In this document: positions 11,038 to 22,626 of the stretch, piece after piece
Numbering within the stretch: position 1 is the first letter of the stretch
Layout: every line of letters begins with the position of its first letter
NCBI GenBank assembly: GCA_035771165.1
Contig: JAWNZC010000259.1
Location: 605,501-669,500, forward strand
Direction of reading: 5' to 3'
Source of the DNA: Paragorgia papillata
Taxonomy: Eukaryota > Cnidaria > Anthozoa > Scleralcyonacea > Coralliidae
Length of the DNA stretch: 64,000 nt
The notes under the pieces: model-generated
What the model was told of the DNA's origin: nothing
Seen by the model: only the letters and a program-made list of their open reading frames with translations
Database searches by the model: none
Program-made: the position numbers and the translations under genes

Positions 11038-12279
11038 TGAACCGAACCAGAAATTAAAATTAAAATAATTAAGCTAGTGATAAGTGTAAATAGTATGGCT
11101 ATGTTCAATAAAGCAATAAGAAGGAACATAAAGCATTGACTGATAAACATAGGCTAGTATTATTAAATAGACCGATAGCTGCTCGATAAATTTCTAAATT
11201 AACTCCCATCAAAAACTACAGGACTACTTACCATCCGCTGCACAGAAAAAATCACTGGTGCCGAACAAAGCAAACACAAAACAAATACACTTGAATCATC
11301 AAGAAAGTAAGTACAAAACTACAAACAGTAGTCTAATAATTTTGTCTAATCGTTACCCTCAGCTGGAGGGCTATTCTTCAATAAATTAAACTTGACAAGA
11401 TCTTCTTTAATACGGTACACTTTATCGGTGGTTGGAGATCTTGCCATAATTGTTCCATCCATGCATGGTGTAGACGACCACTCCCTTTAGGGAATTTTGC
11501 TTGGCATACATCAGGATATGTAAGGTCCTCATTAATGAAGACTCTCCTTTTAAACTTCGTTTGCCTTCAAATTTTATCAATTTCTCGGGCATTGTGGTGT
11601 ATTTTGCTAAAATATATTTTAGCCCGAACGTGTTATGTGTAATTTATTTAGTCGAAAGCTAATATTTTGAAAAGTATAGCCTAGAACTTCACAAAATTTA
11701 CGAAGAATATTGTTTTGACTACGTTCTTGCTGCCTATGCAAACAAATAAGCGTGAAAGTCATGTAAAGTGTTAGAGAAATTTAAGATTCTAAACAAAAGC
11801 TCAAAGGCGTTTAGTGTCTGAAGCGACTGCCTGAATTAGTTTACTTGAAAGCTAATATTTCGCTTACTATGGCTCAGAGCTTTACAAAATTTACGAACGG
11901 AATGGTATTATGAATATGTTCTTGCTGGTCGTGTAAATAAATCTCTGCGAAAAGCTACAAGTATCGCCAAAATGTATCTAGTGGATAATAAATTTTACGG
12001 GGATGTCTGGGTTCAAGATACTGTTTACCGTATACTGTCTTTGTGTTTACCGTATACTTTCTAAATGCCCACTAAAATTATTATAATAGTAATACAGTTG
12101 ATGTTCTTGGGCATAAATATGTTTTTGGCCCTTCTCAGAGCCAATTTTAACCCTCGCCTTCAGCTCGGGCTAAAATGAGCCTAAGTTGGGCCAAAAACAT
12201 ATTTATGCCCGCAAACATCAACTATCGTTATTAATTTCGCAGTCATTATTGACCGAGTATTTTGGCTTTTACTTGCGCC
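11038..12279. other. Non-coding LINE spacer with dispersed repeats
   Basis: Holds a dispersed repeat (11620-11985) also found at 42945-43292 and inverted at 18195-18625, and an inverted repeat with GGGCATAAATATGTTTTTGG at 12109 and its complement at 12189-12211. No gene seen. Confidence 0.6.
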
Positions 12280-13110
12280 TCCTATACTTCGTGACCTTGA
12301 TTTACGGCGCCATCTTCGGCACGATTAGGTTTTCCCACTCTGTGAACATGGTCCAGCTCATCCCTGTTAACATCTATCTTTAACTCTTGGCACAGATCAA
12401 GAACGACGTCATAGCAAATTTCATTTAGAACTTCTGGCAAGCCAAAAATTCTGATATTATTCCTCGAGTATTTCTCATTGTCGTTGGCTAATTGGGCCTT
12501 GACTGGTGAGTGAGAATGAACCTCCGATTTGAGAGAGAAAATTTTGGCCTGAATTGGGTTCAAAGCTTCCGATACAGCACTATTGAGGGTCTGTTTATAT
12601 GGAGGCGAGTTACTCGGTCAGCCGATTTACCGGGTTTGCTGGGATAAACTTTACGTTCTGCATGTTTATATGAAAGCGAGTTACCTGGCGGGTTGTGTTA
12701 AATATTTGAGATGATCATCAACGAAAGTGACATGAACTAACGAATATAGAAAATTCATCCCTCTATGCCGAGTAGTACCCGGGGAAAAGGGTAACTGGCT
12801 GCCAGTGCCGGTTTCTCGCCAGGGTGAGTTACCCGTCTGTCTCATATAAGCACTGTGGTGGGAAAAACAGTGTTTGCTCTACCGACTGGGAACTTGCCAT
12901 GTGCCGAGTGGCTCGGCTGACCGGGTAACTCGCCTCCATATAAACAGACCCTAAGAGCATCAATAATAACAGCTTTAAAGATTTCTGAAGACTTGATGTA
13001 ATTGTCATTTGCCTCGCAAAGTTGACAGTAGAACCGTCGGCCACTCCTGCATGCTGCCTGAACGAGTAGTCGGCATCATTGAAAATATACGTGTGGCCTA
13101 AAATAGACAC
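12280..13110 (-). pseudogene. LINE ORF1 (L1-like RRM type) remnant
   Basis: The - strand reads RRFYCQLCEANDNYIKSSEI (upstream part) and, after the MITE, ALNPIQAKIFSLKSEV (coiled-coil-like), YSRNNIRIFGLPEVLNEICY and LKIDVNRDELDHVHRVGKPN, characteristic of the L1 ORF1p RRM region. Excising 12587-12951 plus one target copy restores a continuous frame. An upstream frameshift and missing start make it a pseudogene. Confidence 0.8.
12587..12951. mobile_element. Harbinger-like MITE, 365 bp (family H1)
   Basis: Ends GGGTCTGTTTATATGGAGGC and complement. The 3-bp duplication is TGA/TAA (one substitution from TAA) at 12584-12586 and 12952-12954. Same family as 26731-27104 and 50850-51241. Inserted in LINE ORF1. 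Confidence 0.85.
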
Positions 13111-13294
13111 TTGCTTACCACCAAAATCAGTTCAAAGACCGAGAGAATTGCTTATTTTTGTCCTCACAGACTACCAGAGGTTCTAAGCACTCATAAAGAG
13201 CGTTAACGATAAAATTCTATAGACCTCGGTAAAAACACGTCCGTTCACCGTGACTGACTATATACAATAGTACAAAGGTAACAAATGAAGGCCA

Positions 13295-15160
13295 AAACAA
13301 TACATACATACTTTATTTATTTATGCTCCCCAATGGGCTTTTCAGCATACATTTACACGATTTAGAATAGTTAAAAAAGGAAAGTTGAGTTCAAAATATT
13401 TAAGAAGAAATTACTATATTTACAAATGTTAAAAATACGTATAAAAATTATGCGTTCAATAGATGTTTCTTAAGTTCAGATTTAAATAATTTAATATCAT
13501 TAATTAATTTGAAAGAGTTGTCCAAATTATTCCATAATTTGACAGCACGATAATGAAACGACCTCTGTACAGTGGTTGTCTAAACATTGGGATTGATAAA
13601 TCGTTTCAATTCTATTTCCAGTGGAGTGTTCGTGTATTGTGCCACGTAGGTAAAATTTTTCACTTAGATAAGACGGGGACAAACCATTCAAACGTTTGAA
13701 AATTTGAATAGTGTCACTGTACTGTAGTTGTCGATCAACCGGTAACCATTTTAATTCTTGAAGAACTGGTGTTATGTGGTCGTATTTGTAAGTATTTGAT
13801 ATAACACGTGCAGCAAAGTTTTGTATCATTTGCGGCTTCTTTATGTTCTTTGCTGCAGTACCTGACCACACCGAAGAGAAATAAAATAATTAATTTGGCA
13901 TAGTTTGCTCATACATGAAGATACCAACTTACTGATGTGTTCGTCAAATTTCAAGTGTGCATCAATAATTACGCCTAAATCTTTAGCTGAGAACACAGGG
14001 TGCAGAGTTTTTCCAAGAAAATTCAATGAACGACCTTCAGTAAAGGTTTTCAATAACTGTGGTGATCCAAAAAGTAAGAATTTGGTCTTGCCAGCACCAG
14101 CTGGTAACTCTGATGAGATCTTCTTCCAGTTTTTCCTTCGCCTCCAGATGGTTGTTAATTGGAAATGACAGAAGAACTTTGCTATCATCAACATATGATT
14201 CCAGCGAGCAGTCCTTTGGAACAGTAGGAAGATCGTTTGTATAGATGCTGAACAGTAGAGGAGAAAGGTCGATCCTTGAGGGACGCCATGTGTAATGATT
14301 TGGGGTGTTGACTTGCTAGGGCCAATTTTCACATACTGTGACCTACCAGAGATGTAACTGCGAAACCACTTTATAGCTGACTGTGATGCTCCAATATCTT
14401 CTAACTTTTTCAAAAGAATTTCATGGCTGATACTATCAAAAGCTTTGGATAAATCGATTAAAATTAGAGCTGTTACTTTTTTCTGGTCCATGGCCTGAAG
14501 GATAATGTCGAGAGTTTCAGTTGAATGAGGACTTTTATTGCCACTTTGGTGAGGAGAAAGTTTATTATATTTTTGTAGGTAGTCGGAGAATTGGTTGAGT
14601 GCTACTTTGTCACATACTTTAGATAAAGTACTGAGGAGTGACAGAGGACGGTTATTTGATGCTATTTCGTGTTCTCCTTCTTTAAGTAGTGGTATAATTT
14701 CGGCGAGCTTCCATCCGTTCGGATATATAGATGACCTGAGCGAATTGTTTATAATACTTGTGAGTGCTGTGATGATGTAAGGCAATGAGTCTTTTATCAC
14801 TCGCATATATTCACCTTATCTGGCCCTGGTGATTTATTGGTTGGCATTGACATGACTATGCGTTTAACGTCTTCTTGAGAAATTACCGTAAATTCAAATG
14901 ACTCTGGCGTTGGAAAGGTATAGAAGCCGAAGCCTGGCCGAAATGTACGGTTGAATATTGTTGTCTACTGCCAATTGTTTTACCGTTTGTGCGGTGATTC
15001 TGCCAATGGACCAATGGATGAAAAATAGGTGTTAAATTCTTCCGCTAGATTCTTCGTGTCCTTAGTGAAAACAGGTTTTGAAGTTTCCTTTGAGGGTAAA
15101 GTATTGTGCATGACCTTCCGTAAAGCACCAGAATTTCTTTTACAATTACGGAAATCGACC
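13295..15160 (-). mobile_element. LINE fragment A (RT, CR1/L2-like), decayed
   Basis: The - strand reads TNKSPGPDKV, then IPLLKEGEHEIASNNRPLSL, then ALILIDLSKAFDSISHEILL, HGVPQGS, a YVDD box (about 14205-14216, in a shifted frame), DLGVIIDAHLKFDEHISKLV and QNFAARVISNTYKYDHITPV. A deletion near 13860 joins CMSKLCQINYF to the WSGTAAKN segment. The 3' end is ATAAATAAAGTATGTATG near 13295. Confidence 0.88.
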
Positions 15161-15171
15161 AGACTTCTTAT

Positions 15172-16160
15172 CTATCTGTATTGACGGCGTAGGTCGGTTC
15201 CTGCGGTAATTACCAGGTTTCTAGTAATATTCGGACTTTCATGGACATAGTAATGAGGACTCTGCAAGGAAGAGCACTGATTAAAAGATTTACGTGAACG
15301 TGCACTTACTTCTTTCAAGAGTGCCTCAGTTAAAGGTCTCGGAACAAATAGTTTAGAATCTGAACCTCGTGAATTATGACTATGAACCGAATTAACCGAA
15401 GTAAATTTATTAGAAAGATATTCTGGTACCATTTTATTGATTGTTTTATACATGAGCGTTCTGAATTGCTGAGACCGTCTTTCTTCTAGATTGGGCCAAT
15501 TTAATTCGGTCAGAATTTCATGTGACCGAACACTATAATCAGACCATTGATAATACGAGCGGCCCGATTTTGTAATCGTTGGAGTTTTTGTTCCAGACCT
15601 TTACCTAAGTTACCCCAGACACTGCTACAATAGTCGAAATGTGGTTGAATTAAGGATTTATAGATTAAGATTAGGATTGGACGTGGGAGAAATTATTTTA
15701 ATCTCCTTAGTACTCCAATTACTTTGGCCACTTTTGAAGAAATCTTCGAAATATGATCATCCCACATCAAACACTCATCAAGCTCCAAACCTAAACATTT
15801 ATACGTCTTTACTCGTTCAATTTGATTGCCATCGATGGCAACATCAGGTTGATTTGGTAAGGTAGCTAGTTTGTGTCGAGTAGCGATGAACATACATTTT
15901 GTTTTAAGTGCGTTTAAACTGAGTTTGTTCATGTTGAGCCAGTTTTTAAGTGTATGTAAGTCATTATTCATAACGGAGAAAAGTTGATTAATGTCTTTAT
16001 CCGCGTATGTCAAACTAGTATCATCAGCATATAGATGACCATTTAAAATCATATCTGATTTAAAAACACCTCGAAGTGAGTTAAAAAACTCGGCTATCGC
16101 TTTGTTTCTCAAATCAGATAATAAACGGCTTCTCGTGTATATATGATATATTACATGCAT
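15172..16160 (-). mobile_element. LINE fragment B (RT palm and C-terminus)
   Basis: Frames: GHLYADDTSLTYADKDINQL (catalytic YADD), KCLGLELDECLMWDDHISKI, then after a frameshift HFDYCSSVWGNLGKGLEQKL, NRAARIING, and MYKTINKMVPEYLSNKFTSV. It is 5'-truncated and abuts fragment A. Different family from A (YADD versus YVDD, different C-terminus). Confidence 0.88.
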
Positions 16161-17159
16161 ATATAGTACAAATATCTTACCTCATTTTAACAGGACAGCA
16201 ATTTTGTACCAAGTTTTATACGGTTTGTGTTAAAATGTACCGTATAATTCCTTCATGCATGTCTCATCCCTCCTGCATGTCTCATCCTCGTGGAGTCTCG
16301 TGAAGAGGAATCGATTCCCAGCTGTCTCCTGGGCCCCGGTATATACGTAGCTTGCCCGGAAGAGACGGCTCACGGCTGGACGCGTGAGCCACAGTCACAG
16401 AGCGTGTCTGTTGACGTTTTGCATAAATTAATTTCACGATATCAAAAACCATAGAAGCTGACTGAAATATAATTGACTTCCCCGATCCTCTAGGCTAAAA
16501 GACGAAAATATAGTGAGTGGCCATTAACCAATTTCTCTAGAGCTTCCCGTTGTAAATCGTTTAGACAATCATGTATCGGGACCCGAGATATACGGCTGGA
16601 AATCGAGCTTACGGATCTCACTGATCACCTATCAAATTGTCAGACCTGTCGTGACGATTATCCAAAGTTCCGCTTTTTAGTGCAAAGTTTTCGAAGAAAC
16701 TTTGCAGTATTGTGATGAGTGGGGAAATTCAGTGCAGTCAGGCATAGTGTAAACTACTGGGGGGTACGATTCTAGGTGTAGCGAAATCATTTTCTTGCCG
16801 TATTGCAGTACCAGATTGGCTAATATTGTCAAAACAATTACAGTATTCAAACATATATCGTAACAGGCCGCTTAGTAAATCATGTATGCATGCTTTTTGA
16901 ACGATATGTGCGAAAATATTGATCAAATCCTGGTGTAATATGATATTATAGTGCGTCTCGAATAAGGGCAGGTCACCCCGGATACATATTGGTGACTGCG
17001 TGTCATGTGTCATGACTTGATAAGCGAATTTCGAATTTAAAAATGGCGTGAACCCAGAAGAGAAGCAATTTTTGCTGATACAAGTCAAGGGGATTACATT
17101 TCCTTACTAAATATGCTTTAGGCAAAAGGAATCATGTCTGATCAATGGCCGGACGTTCT
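16161..17159. other. Unassigned region; one half of a long direct repeat
   Basis: 16704-16766 (GCAGTATTGTGATGAGTGG...) is repeated directly at 18628-18686, bracketing about 1.9 kb. No gene supported; a 116-codon open frame at 16738-17088 on - matches nothing known to me. Confidence 0.5.
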
Positions 17160-17199
17160 CAGGTAGGCGATGTTTGGGCATAATATAGATGTAACGAGT

Positions 17200-17545
17200 T
17201 AAACTCGTGATAAACGTGAACTCATTCCCGTCCGAATCGGTCCTTAGTATTTTATTGGCCTTTATTCTGGCTAACGCCAGACGATTTTATTCACCTCTGG
17301 GGAAACCCTCGGACTGGAATGAATTATAAACGCTCTCATTCTCGTCCGAATCGCTCTTTAGTATTTTATTCTGGCTAACGCCAGACGATTTTATTCACGT
17401 CTGGGGAAACCCTCGGACAGCATAATATAGCTGCTGATCCTCGGCGCTCTAAACGTTAATATACCTGTTGGTACTCGGCGCTCTAAACGTCAATATATAT
17501 AGCTGCTGATCCTCGGCGCTCACGCCGCTCAGGATGTCATATAAA
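17200..17545. repeat. Two small tandem arrays
   Basis: Unit 1 (about 90-115 bp, with GGCTAACGCCAGACGATTTT) occurs twice at 17220-17312 and 17336-17419. Unit 2 (about 37 bp, GATCCTCGGCGCTCTAAACG) occurs three times from 17431 to 17530. The GCCAGACGATTTTA motif also appears near 23660 (inverted) and 29720. Confidence 0.8.
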
Positions 17546-17904
17546 TGGAAATAAAGGAAGCCAATCCGTTATCGTTATTGTGTTTGCACAATTATATGTA
17601 CGTGTTGAAAATAATTTAAAACCACAAATACAACTCTCTCAAAAATACATTCTTTTTAAAAATCGCAAATGTCAAACGTACTGTGTACATGTATGTACTC
17701 ATGTTTATAGGCATGTAATGCAAACCATGTTTAAAACGAAAATACTCTGTTGATTCAAATTGAATCCAAAGTATCTCTATAAGTAGCCTCCTTCGCAGAC
17801 GCCTACGCCACCGTCTGCCCTACGGAGCACGAAATTCCTTTCCTGAAACGGACCAATCACAGCTAACTTCCCAAATGGCTTGTAATATTGACTTTCAAGA
17901 TCTA

Positions 17905-18090
17905 CGCGCGTATCTCAACTCAAGCCCTGCCTTTGGTCTTTAATACTGTCAATAATGGAGTTGCTGGTCATATAGTCGTGGTTGTCTCACCGCTTGTTAG
18001 CCTAATGAAAGGCCAGGTCAACAAACTGCGAAAAATCGGGATTTCTGCTGTATTCTGCGGAGGTTTTGTAGCCCACAAGGCGTCTGTGAA
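17905..18090 (+). pseudogene. RecQ-like helicase fragment
   Basis: The frame reads HIVVVVSPLVSLMKGQVNKL then RKIGISAVFCGG, resembling the RecQ motif Ia region (SPLxSLMxDQV). There is no Walker A upstream and no downstream DEAH, so it is an isolated fragment. The surrounding repeats suggest it was carried with mobile DNA (inference). Confidence 0.5.
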
Positions 18091-18194
18091 GGAGGCTAGA
18101 CATCCCCGTAAAATTTTATTCGCTAGATACATTCTCCGAGACTTGTAGCCTTTTCAAAAACGTTCGCGCAGATCTATTTAATACACGGGCATCA

Positions 18195-18625
18195 AGAACA
18201 CATTTATAATCCCATTCTTCGTAAGTTTCGTAAAGTTCTAAGCTATATACTACGCAAAATTTTAGCTTTCAAAGAAACTAGTTCGCTTCAATCCCTGTCG
18301 AGATCCCTGTACACCTTTGGGCTTTTGTTTACAATCTTTATTACTTCACACGCTCTTTAATACGCTTTACATTGATTTTCACGCATATTTATTTGCATGA
18401 GCAGAAAGAACATAATCAAAATATTATTCTTCATAAATTTCGTGAAGTTATGAGCTATGCTACGCGAAATATTAGCTTTCAAGTAAACTAGTCCCGGCAG
18501 TTCGTACAAGACAATCCCTCTACACGTTTCAGTTTGAGCTTTTGTTTACAATCTTTCTCTTACGCTCTTACGCTTTACACTGACTTTCACGCATATTTAT
18601 TTGCATGGGCAGAAAGAACATAAAC
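18195..18625 (-). repeat. Dispersed repeat, two tandem half-units, inverted relative to 11620 and 42945 copies
   Basis: AAATTTCGTGAAGTT / CTTTCAAGTAAACTAG blocks occur twice about 200 bp apart. The complement occurs at 11620-11985 and 42945-43292. Non-coding. Confidence 0.75.
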
Positions 18626-18869
18626 TTTGCAGTATTGTGATGAGTGGCGAAAATTCACACGATAGTGTAAACTTTCCGGGGGGTAAACTTACCATGTTTA
18701 ACGACATACATACTTCTCGTAGTTGAAAGGCTAAAACCACTGAAAATGTGAAACACTATATAGTAGAACACCCAATAGACTGTTTGTAAAGTCGGGACCA
18801 AAGACCAGTAGTTTATTCAAAGCTACTCCGAGTCTCCGTCGGTTTCTGCAGCAGATTCGAAGACTACCT

Positions 18870-19500
18870 GGATCTTTTCAGGCTTCTGAGGATGGTAGAC
18901 ACCAAAGTGTGGCGTGCCTTCCTTTCATCGGTGTTGTACTAGCACAAGTTTTCAATTTCTCTCCATCTAGGCTTAACTGTTCGAAAAGCTGAGATTTGGC
19001 AAGAGAACAATTGCTTTGGTCATCGATGACTACATAGGCTTGTATCTTGGTATTAGGTTGATTCTCGACATACACATTGGCCAGACATATCTTCGAATAT
19101 GATTTCCCACCATGGCTGTTTCCACATATCTCAGCACAGGCTGCATGATGTAACTTGGTTGGGCTCCTCGCCTTGCTGTTGAACCTCTTCGTTGCCACCG
19201 TGTTGGCGTCGCTTTGACCTTGTTCTTCCTTTTCTATCTTCTTTGATCCAGGTGTTGTCCCTACGTGAAGTGCAGCCAAATGTTTTTCGCTCTGGCATTC
19301 TGTGCATTTAACATATACACTTGCAATCTTTAGCCATGTGAGTGGAGGAGGCAACACAGCGGAAACATATATGATGCTTTCTCAATAGGTTTTTCTCTCA
19401 TCAGAAGGTTTGGCTCGAAAGGTAAGGCACTTGTTTAGCGGGTGGGGTTTCTGGTGAATGATGCACCAATTGCTCAGATCTGGGCTTCGGTTCTTTTGGT
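18870..19500 (-). pseudogene. BEL/Pao protease (DUF1758-like) and C-terminal gag, fused by deletion to RT start
   Basis: KCTECQSEKHLAALH resembles the Cys/His knuckle. IQAYVVIDDQSNCSLAK has the DDQSN active-site-like motif of retroelement proteases in this family. Downstream, GVYHPQKPEKIQVVFES is the start of BEL RT. A large deletion separates the two. Not functional. Confidence 0.78.
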
Positions 19501-21105
19501 CAGCAGGTGTGCCATCAGTCTCAGTTTTGAAATCGTGTTTCTCAAAGTGGGATTGTCTTTCTCGAAGGTGTCTATAGCTAGGTTTGGGTCATTTCTCTCG
19601 AGCGAAATATCTTGAATAAATTTGGAAAATTCAACAAATGGAGAATAATTGGTGGTGGTCTCTCTTATAGTGAATTAGGCTTGTCATGCTATCTGGTTTG
19701 AATGGCTCCAGGAAGTTTAGTGAGGATCGGTTTCAAGTAGGTAGGTTCATCGAGAATTCTAATACCTTGCACACTTCCATCTTTCTTGGCACACTCTAGC
19801 TCCAGCAGCAGATCTCCTAGTTCCTGTAATTTCTTATTATCTTTGTAGCCAATTTTTGGAAAGTCTGTCAGCTTGTTTAGATGTACTTTTGTAACGCCAG
19901 CGTTGGAACCCGATACCGTTCACCCAATTTCTTCCACACCTCGGCCACTCCTTCGGCTGGGTTTGTGATGTAGGCATTGCGCAGTCGTTGAACAAGCATC
20001 TTTGAATTCTTGGTGGTGTATTCAATTGTGAGGGAAAGTTCTTCACTGGGTATGATGCTGACATTCCTCGTCATATTCTTAAAGGATTCTTTCCAGGTGT
20101 GGCAATTTTCTGGGTTGTCATGAAATTTTTCTATTTTCTTTGTTATGAGCTCTCGGCGAGCCATAAACTCGATGTAACACTTCATAACTGGGTTTGGGTT
20201 AGGAGGTGAGTTCATCTGGCTTGGTGGACTGAACGCATTCGCTGTGCATGCGGTCTAATGGTTGAGGAGGAGGTATCCGGTGACTCTGCATGGGGGTGGT
20301 CCTGTTGGGTTGTTTGGTTAGGTTGGTGGCCCGCGCCAAGAGGACGGTCTTGGTGGTTAGCAAATGGATCACTACACTGGTTTTGGATGTAGTGCTGTAC
20401 TCTCTGGCTAGCGTTTTCTTTAGGTAAGTCTAGTTGGTGAGCTTCTGCCTCTGAAGCCTAGTTCATCGTCTATGGCATTCGCTTTGGCAGCAGCAATTTC
20501 AGCTTCTTCTTCGAGACGTAAACCTTTCTATTCGTGCTTGCTCATTCATTTTTCTTCGAGTTATAGGGCTAATTCTTCTTGTTGTATTAGTAGTGCGGAT
20601 TGGGATTCAAGAAAGGATCGCTTTTTCTGCATTTCGGCTTTTTTCATTGCTGCAGCAGCCTCAGCTCTGGCTTGTGCTCAAACCGCGGCAGACGATATCG
20701 AAGACGCGCGCGAACCGCGAGATCGCAACGAACCCATTTCTAGCAAAAGTTCATTCTTACGTTCACCCCCCTGCGTTAGGGCCGTTTGCACAAATTGTTT
20801 ATGATTGTTCATAATTTCTTCCCATGTCTCACGCTCTTGTTGACACTGAGGAGCACCAATATACGCAAGAAAATCCACATGTGACAACCACACAACTTGA
20901 TAACCGCATGAAAGAGTTTGAACGTAGTTCTCGAGAGAGTCTGGCGACTGTTGAAGCTGCGATATGGCGTTGAATACTTCCTCCCATAGTGTCTCCAGTT
21001 TGATTCTGTCAGACTGTATTCAATTCTCGATCGATTTAACAGAAGGCTTAGCGTTCGTTTTGGGCCGACTTGATAGTTCTTTATCCGTTGTAAGACTCTC
21101 GTCTC
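19500..21105 (-). pseudogene. BEL/Pao gag (DUF1759-like) remnant
   Basis: CYIEFMARRELITKKIEKFH and LVQRLRNAYITNPAEGVAEV match the DUF1759 gag region, followed after a frameshift by TDFPKIGYKDNKKLQELGDL. Upstream an Ala/Glu-rich coiled coil (20480-20760) and a Trp-rich N-terminal part continue to the insertion at 21110. Stops near 19690 and 20220. Confidence 0.75.
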
Positions 21106-21109
21106 TTTC

Positions 21110-21684
21110 TAGCCTAGTTTCTAGGCCTTCCTCGGTTAACGCGTTTCGGAAGTGATCCGAACGGACCCGCTGGGGAAGGCCTAGAAATATTCGTAAACAC
21201 TTTCACTTTACAGCTCAGTTGTTTATTGAGGAAGAATTGTGATGTTATGACGTCCTAAGTGTTTCCCGACACTTACTATTCCATCTGCATCAAATAATAC
21301 AGGCCTACTCACCTCGGATCGACGAAGGTTCACTGGCCTAGCTTTCTTATCACTAGCTTTCCTTCTGCAACCGCCAAAAGTTGAAAGTTAAACCGTTAAA
21401 TTTTCATTTCGAGCTCCAATTGGAATATATTCCATAATTTCCTTCTTTCGATTGCCAAGATCTTTGGTAAAATCTTCGCAGACATCCTTGTGCTTTTTAT
21501 ATAATATACTGTCGCTGCGCTAGATCCCAGGAACACTCGAAGGGCCAGAACGATTCTGGGCAGGACCTTTTTACGAATGTTGCTAGGCCTTCTCGTTTCC
21601 AGCCTCTCCCCAGTCTTCCCAAGAATCCAAACCGACTACGCGGCCAAGGTCATGGCGGAAACGAAAGGCCTAGAAACTAGGCTA
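21110..21684. mobile_element. MITE with 9-bp target duplication, Mutator-like, 575 bp
   Basis: TAGCCTAGTTTCTAGGCC at 21110 and its exact complement ending 21684. GTCTCTTTC flanks both ends (21101-21109, 21685-21693). It sits in BEL gag. The 9-bp duplication suggests a Mutator-like element. No coding capacity. Confidence 0.9.
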
Positions 21685-22397
21685 GTCTCTTTCCTCGTTT
21701 AACTCTCTGACCGCTCTTGATGTCTGAGCAATTTCTTGTCCCCATATACGTAGACATTGCCATGCAGTGTTCTCGCGTCGTTGGTCGAGCAGTATTTACT
21801 TATCCTAACTTGGGTCTGTCGGAAGCAGGTTCATCCTGCATTTCTTTGTTCATTTCAGCTTCGGTTACGAGTAGATCATCATTTATAGCGATACCATCGA
21901 TACTACAAGTACGAGATCTTCTTTCACAACACGATTGCTGTCTGACTAGGTCTGTCGAAAACCTAGTTGGCCTTAATTTACGTGAAGAGCGTCCCTCTTT
22001 TTATTGTTCTGGTCCTTCGGGCCACCCGGGCCCTTCTCCTGCAGTAGTATAACCAGCAATAAATTAAACAAAAGGTTTTAAAACGATTTATTGAAGTGGT
22101 AAAAAGAGGTGCTGGCTTAGGCCTAGCAAACACTGAACAGCAGAATGAAATTGACAAATAGAATGAAAGATGGAGGAGTAGATCTTCTAAGAATATGCCT
22201 AATTTTTTCCCTATTTTACTCTTGTATTGCTTTCATAATTTCTCTAACAGGTATTCTAGATGGTAGTCGATCTCTTCTTTGTATAATTCTAAAAAATTTC
22301 TTTGCAGTCAACAGGTTCGAAATAATATTTGAATCAAGGGCAGAATTACTTGTATTATCAATATTTATGGCAGGTACATGGTTCTGCTGGTGGTTAT

Positions 22398-22562
22398 AAG
22401 ACAATAATTATATTTATAATATGCATCACAAAATTACTGCATTTTGATTGGTTGAGAGTATCTTTTGGGTGTACCAACATGGCTGCCGGTGGGGTCAAAC
22501 CTCGCAAGGCGATTTGTTCTAGACCGCCCATCCAGTTAATAGTATAGAGATCAGTGGGGAGA
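22398..22562. repeat. Dispersed repeat D1, copy 1
   Basis: TGCATTTTGATTGGTTGAGA through AGTATAGAGATCAGTGG; an inverted copy lies at 49318-49478 and a partial direct copy at 49680-49765. Non-coding. Confidence 0.85.
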
Positions 22563-22626
22563 AACACGCGCACATGCATGCTTTCTTCGAACTAAGTTTT
22601 GTTTTATAATAGCAAAAATTGGATAA

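Larger units (their letters stand above)
2923..13115 (-). mobile_element. LINE retrotransposon (CR1/L2/jockey-like), nested and inactive
   Basis: Read on the - strand: ORF1 remnant (13110-12280), endonuclease (10216-9411), RT (8460-5739) and C-terminal region (3660-2943), ending with a TAA and an (AT)n tail. Frameshifts and stops occur throughout. Removing the inserts at 12587-12951, 10225-11029, 8461-9410, 6403-7284 and 3663-5733 leaves about 5 kb, a normal LINE length. Treating ORF1 and ORF2 as one copy is inference, supported by shared strand and order. Confidence 0.8.
18840..22040 (-). mobile_element. BEL/Pao-type retroelement, decayed and internally deleted
   Basis: The - strand carries a gag-like coiled coil, a DUF1759-like gag domain, a CxxC/H segment and an aspartic-protease-like DUF1758 region. 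It then jumps directly to a short stretch of the RT start (18840-18900). Stops and frameshifts occur throughout and most of pol is missing. No LTR pair was identified. Confidence 0.8.

Noticed and set aside
14100..14130. CTGATGAG as another hammerhead core
   Set aside because: No GAAA box or helix II follows; it lies in the LINE RT region.
16738..17088. 116-codon open frame on the - strand
   Set aside because: No recognisable domain, and overlaps one copy of a direct repeat; cannot be supported as a gene.
20472..20804. Cys/Ser/Ala-rich open frame on the + strand
   Set aside because: Antisense shadow of the BEL/Pao gag coiled-coil region.
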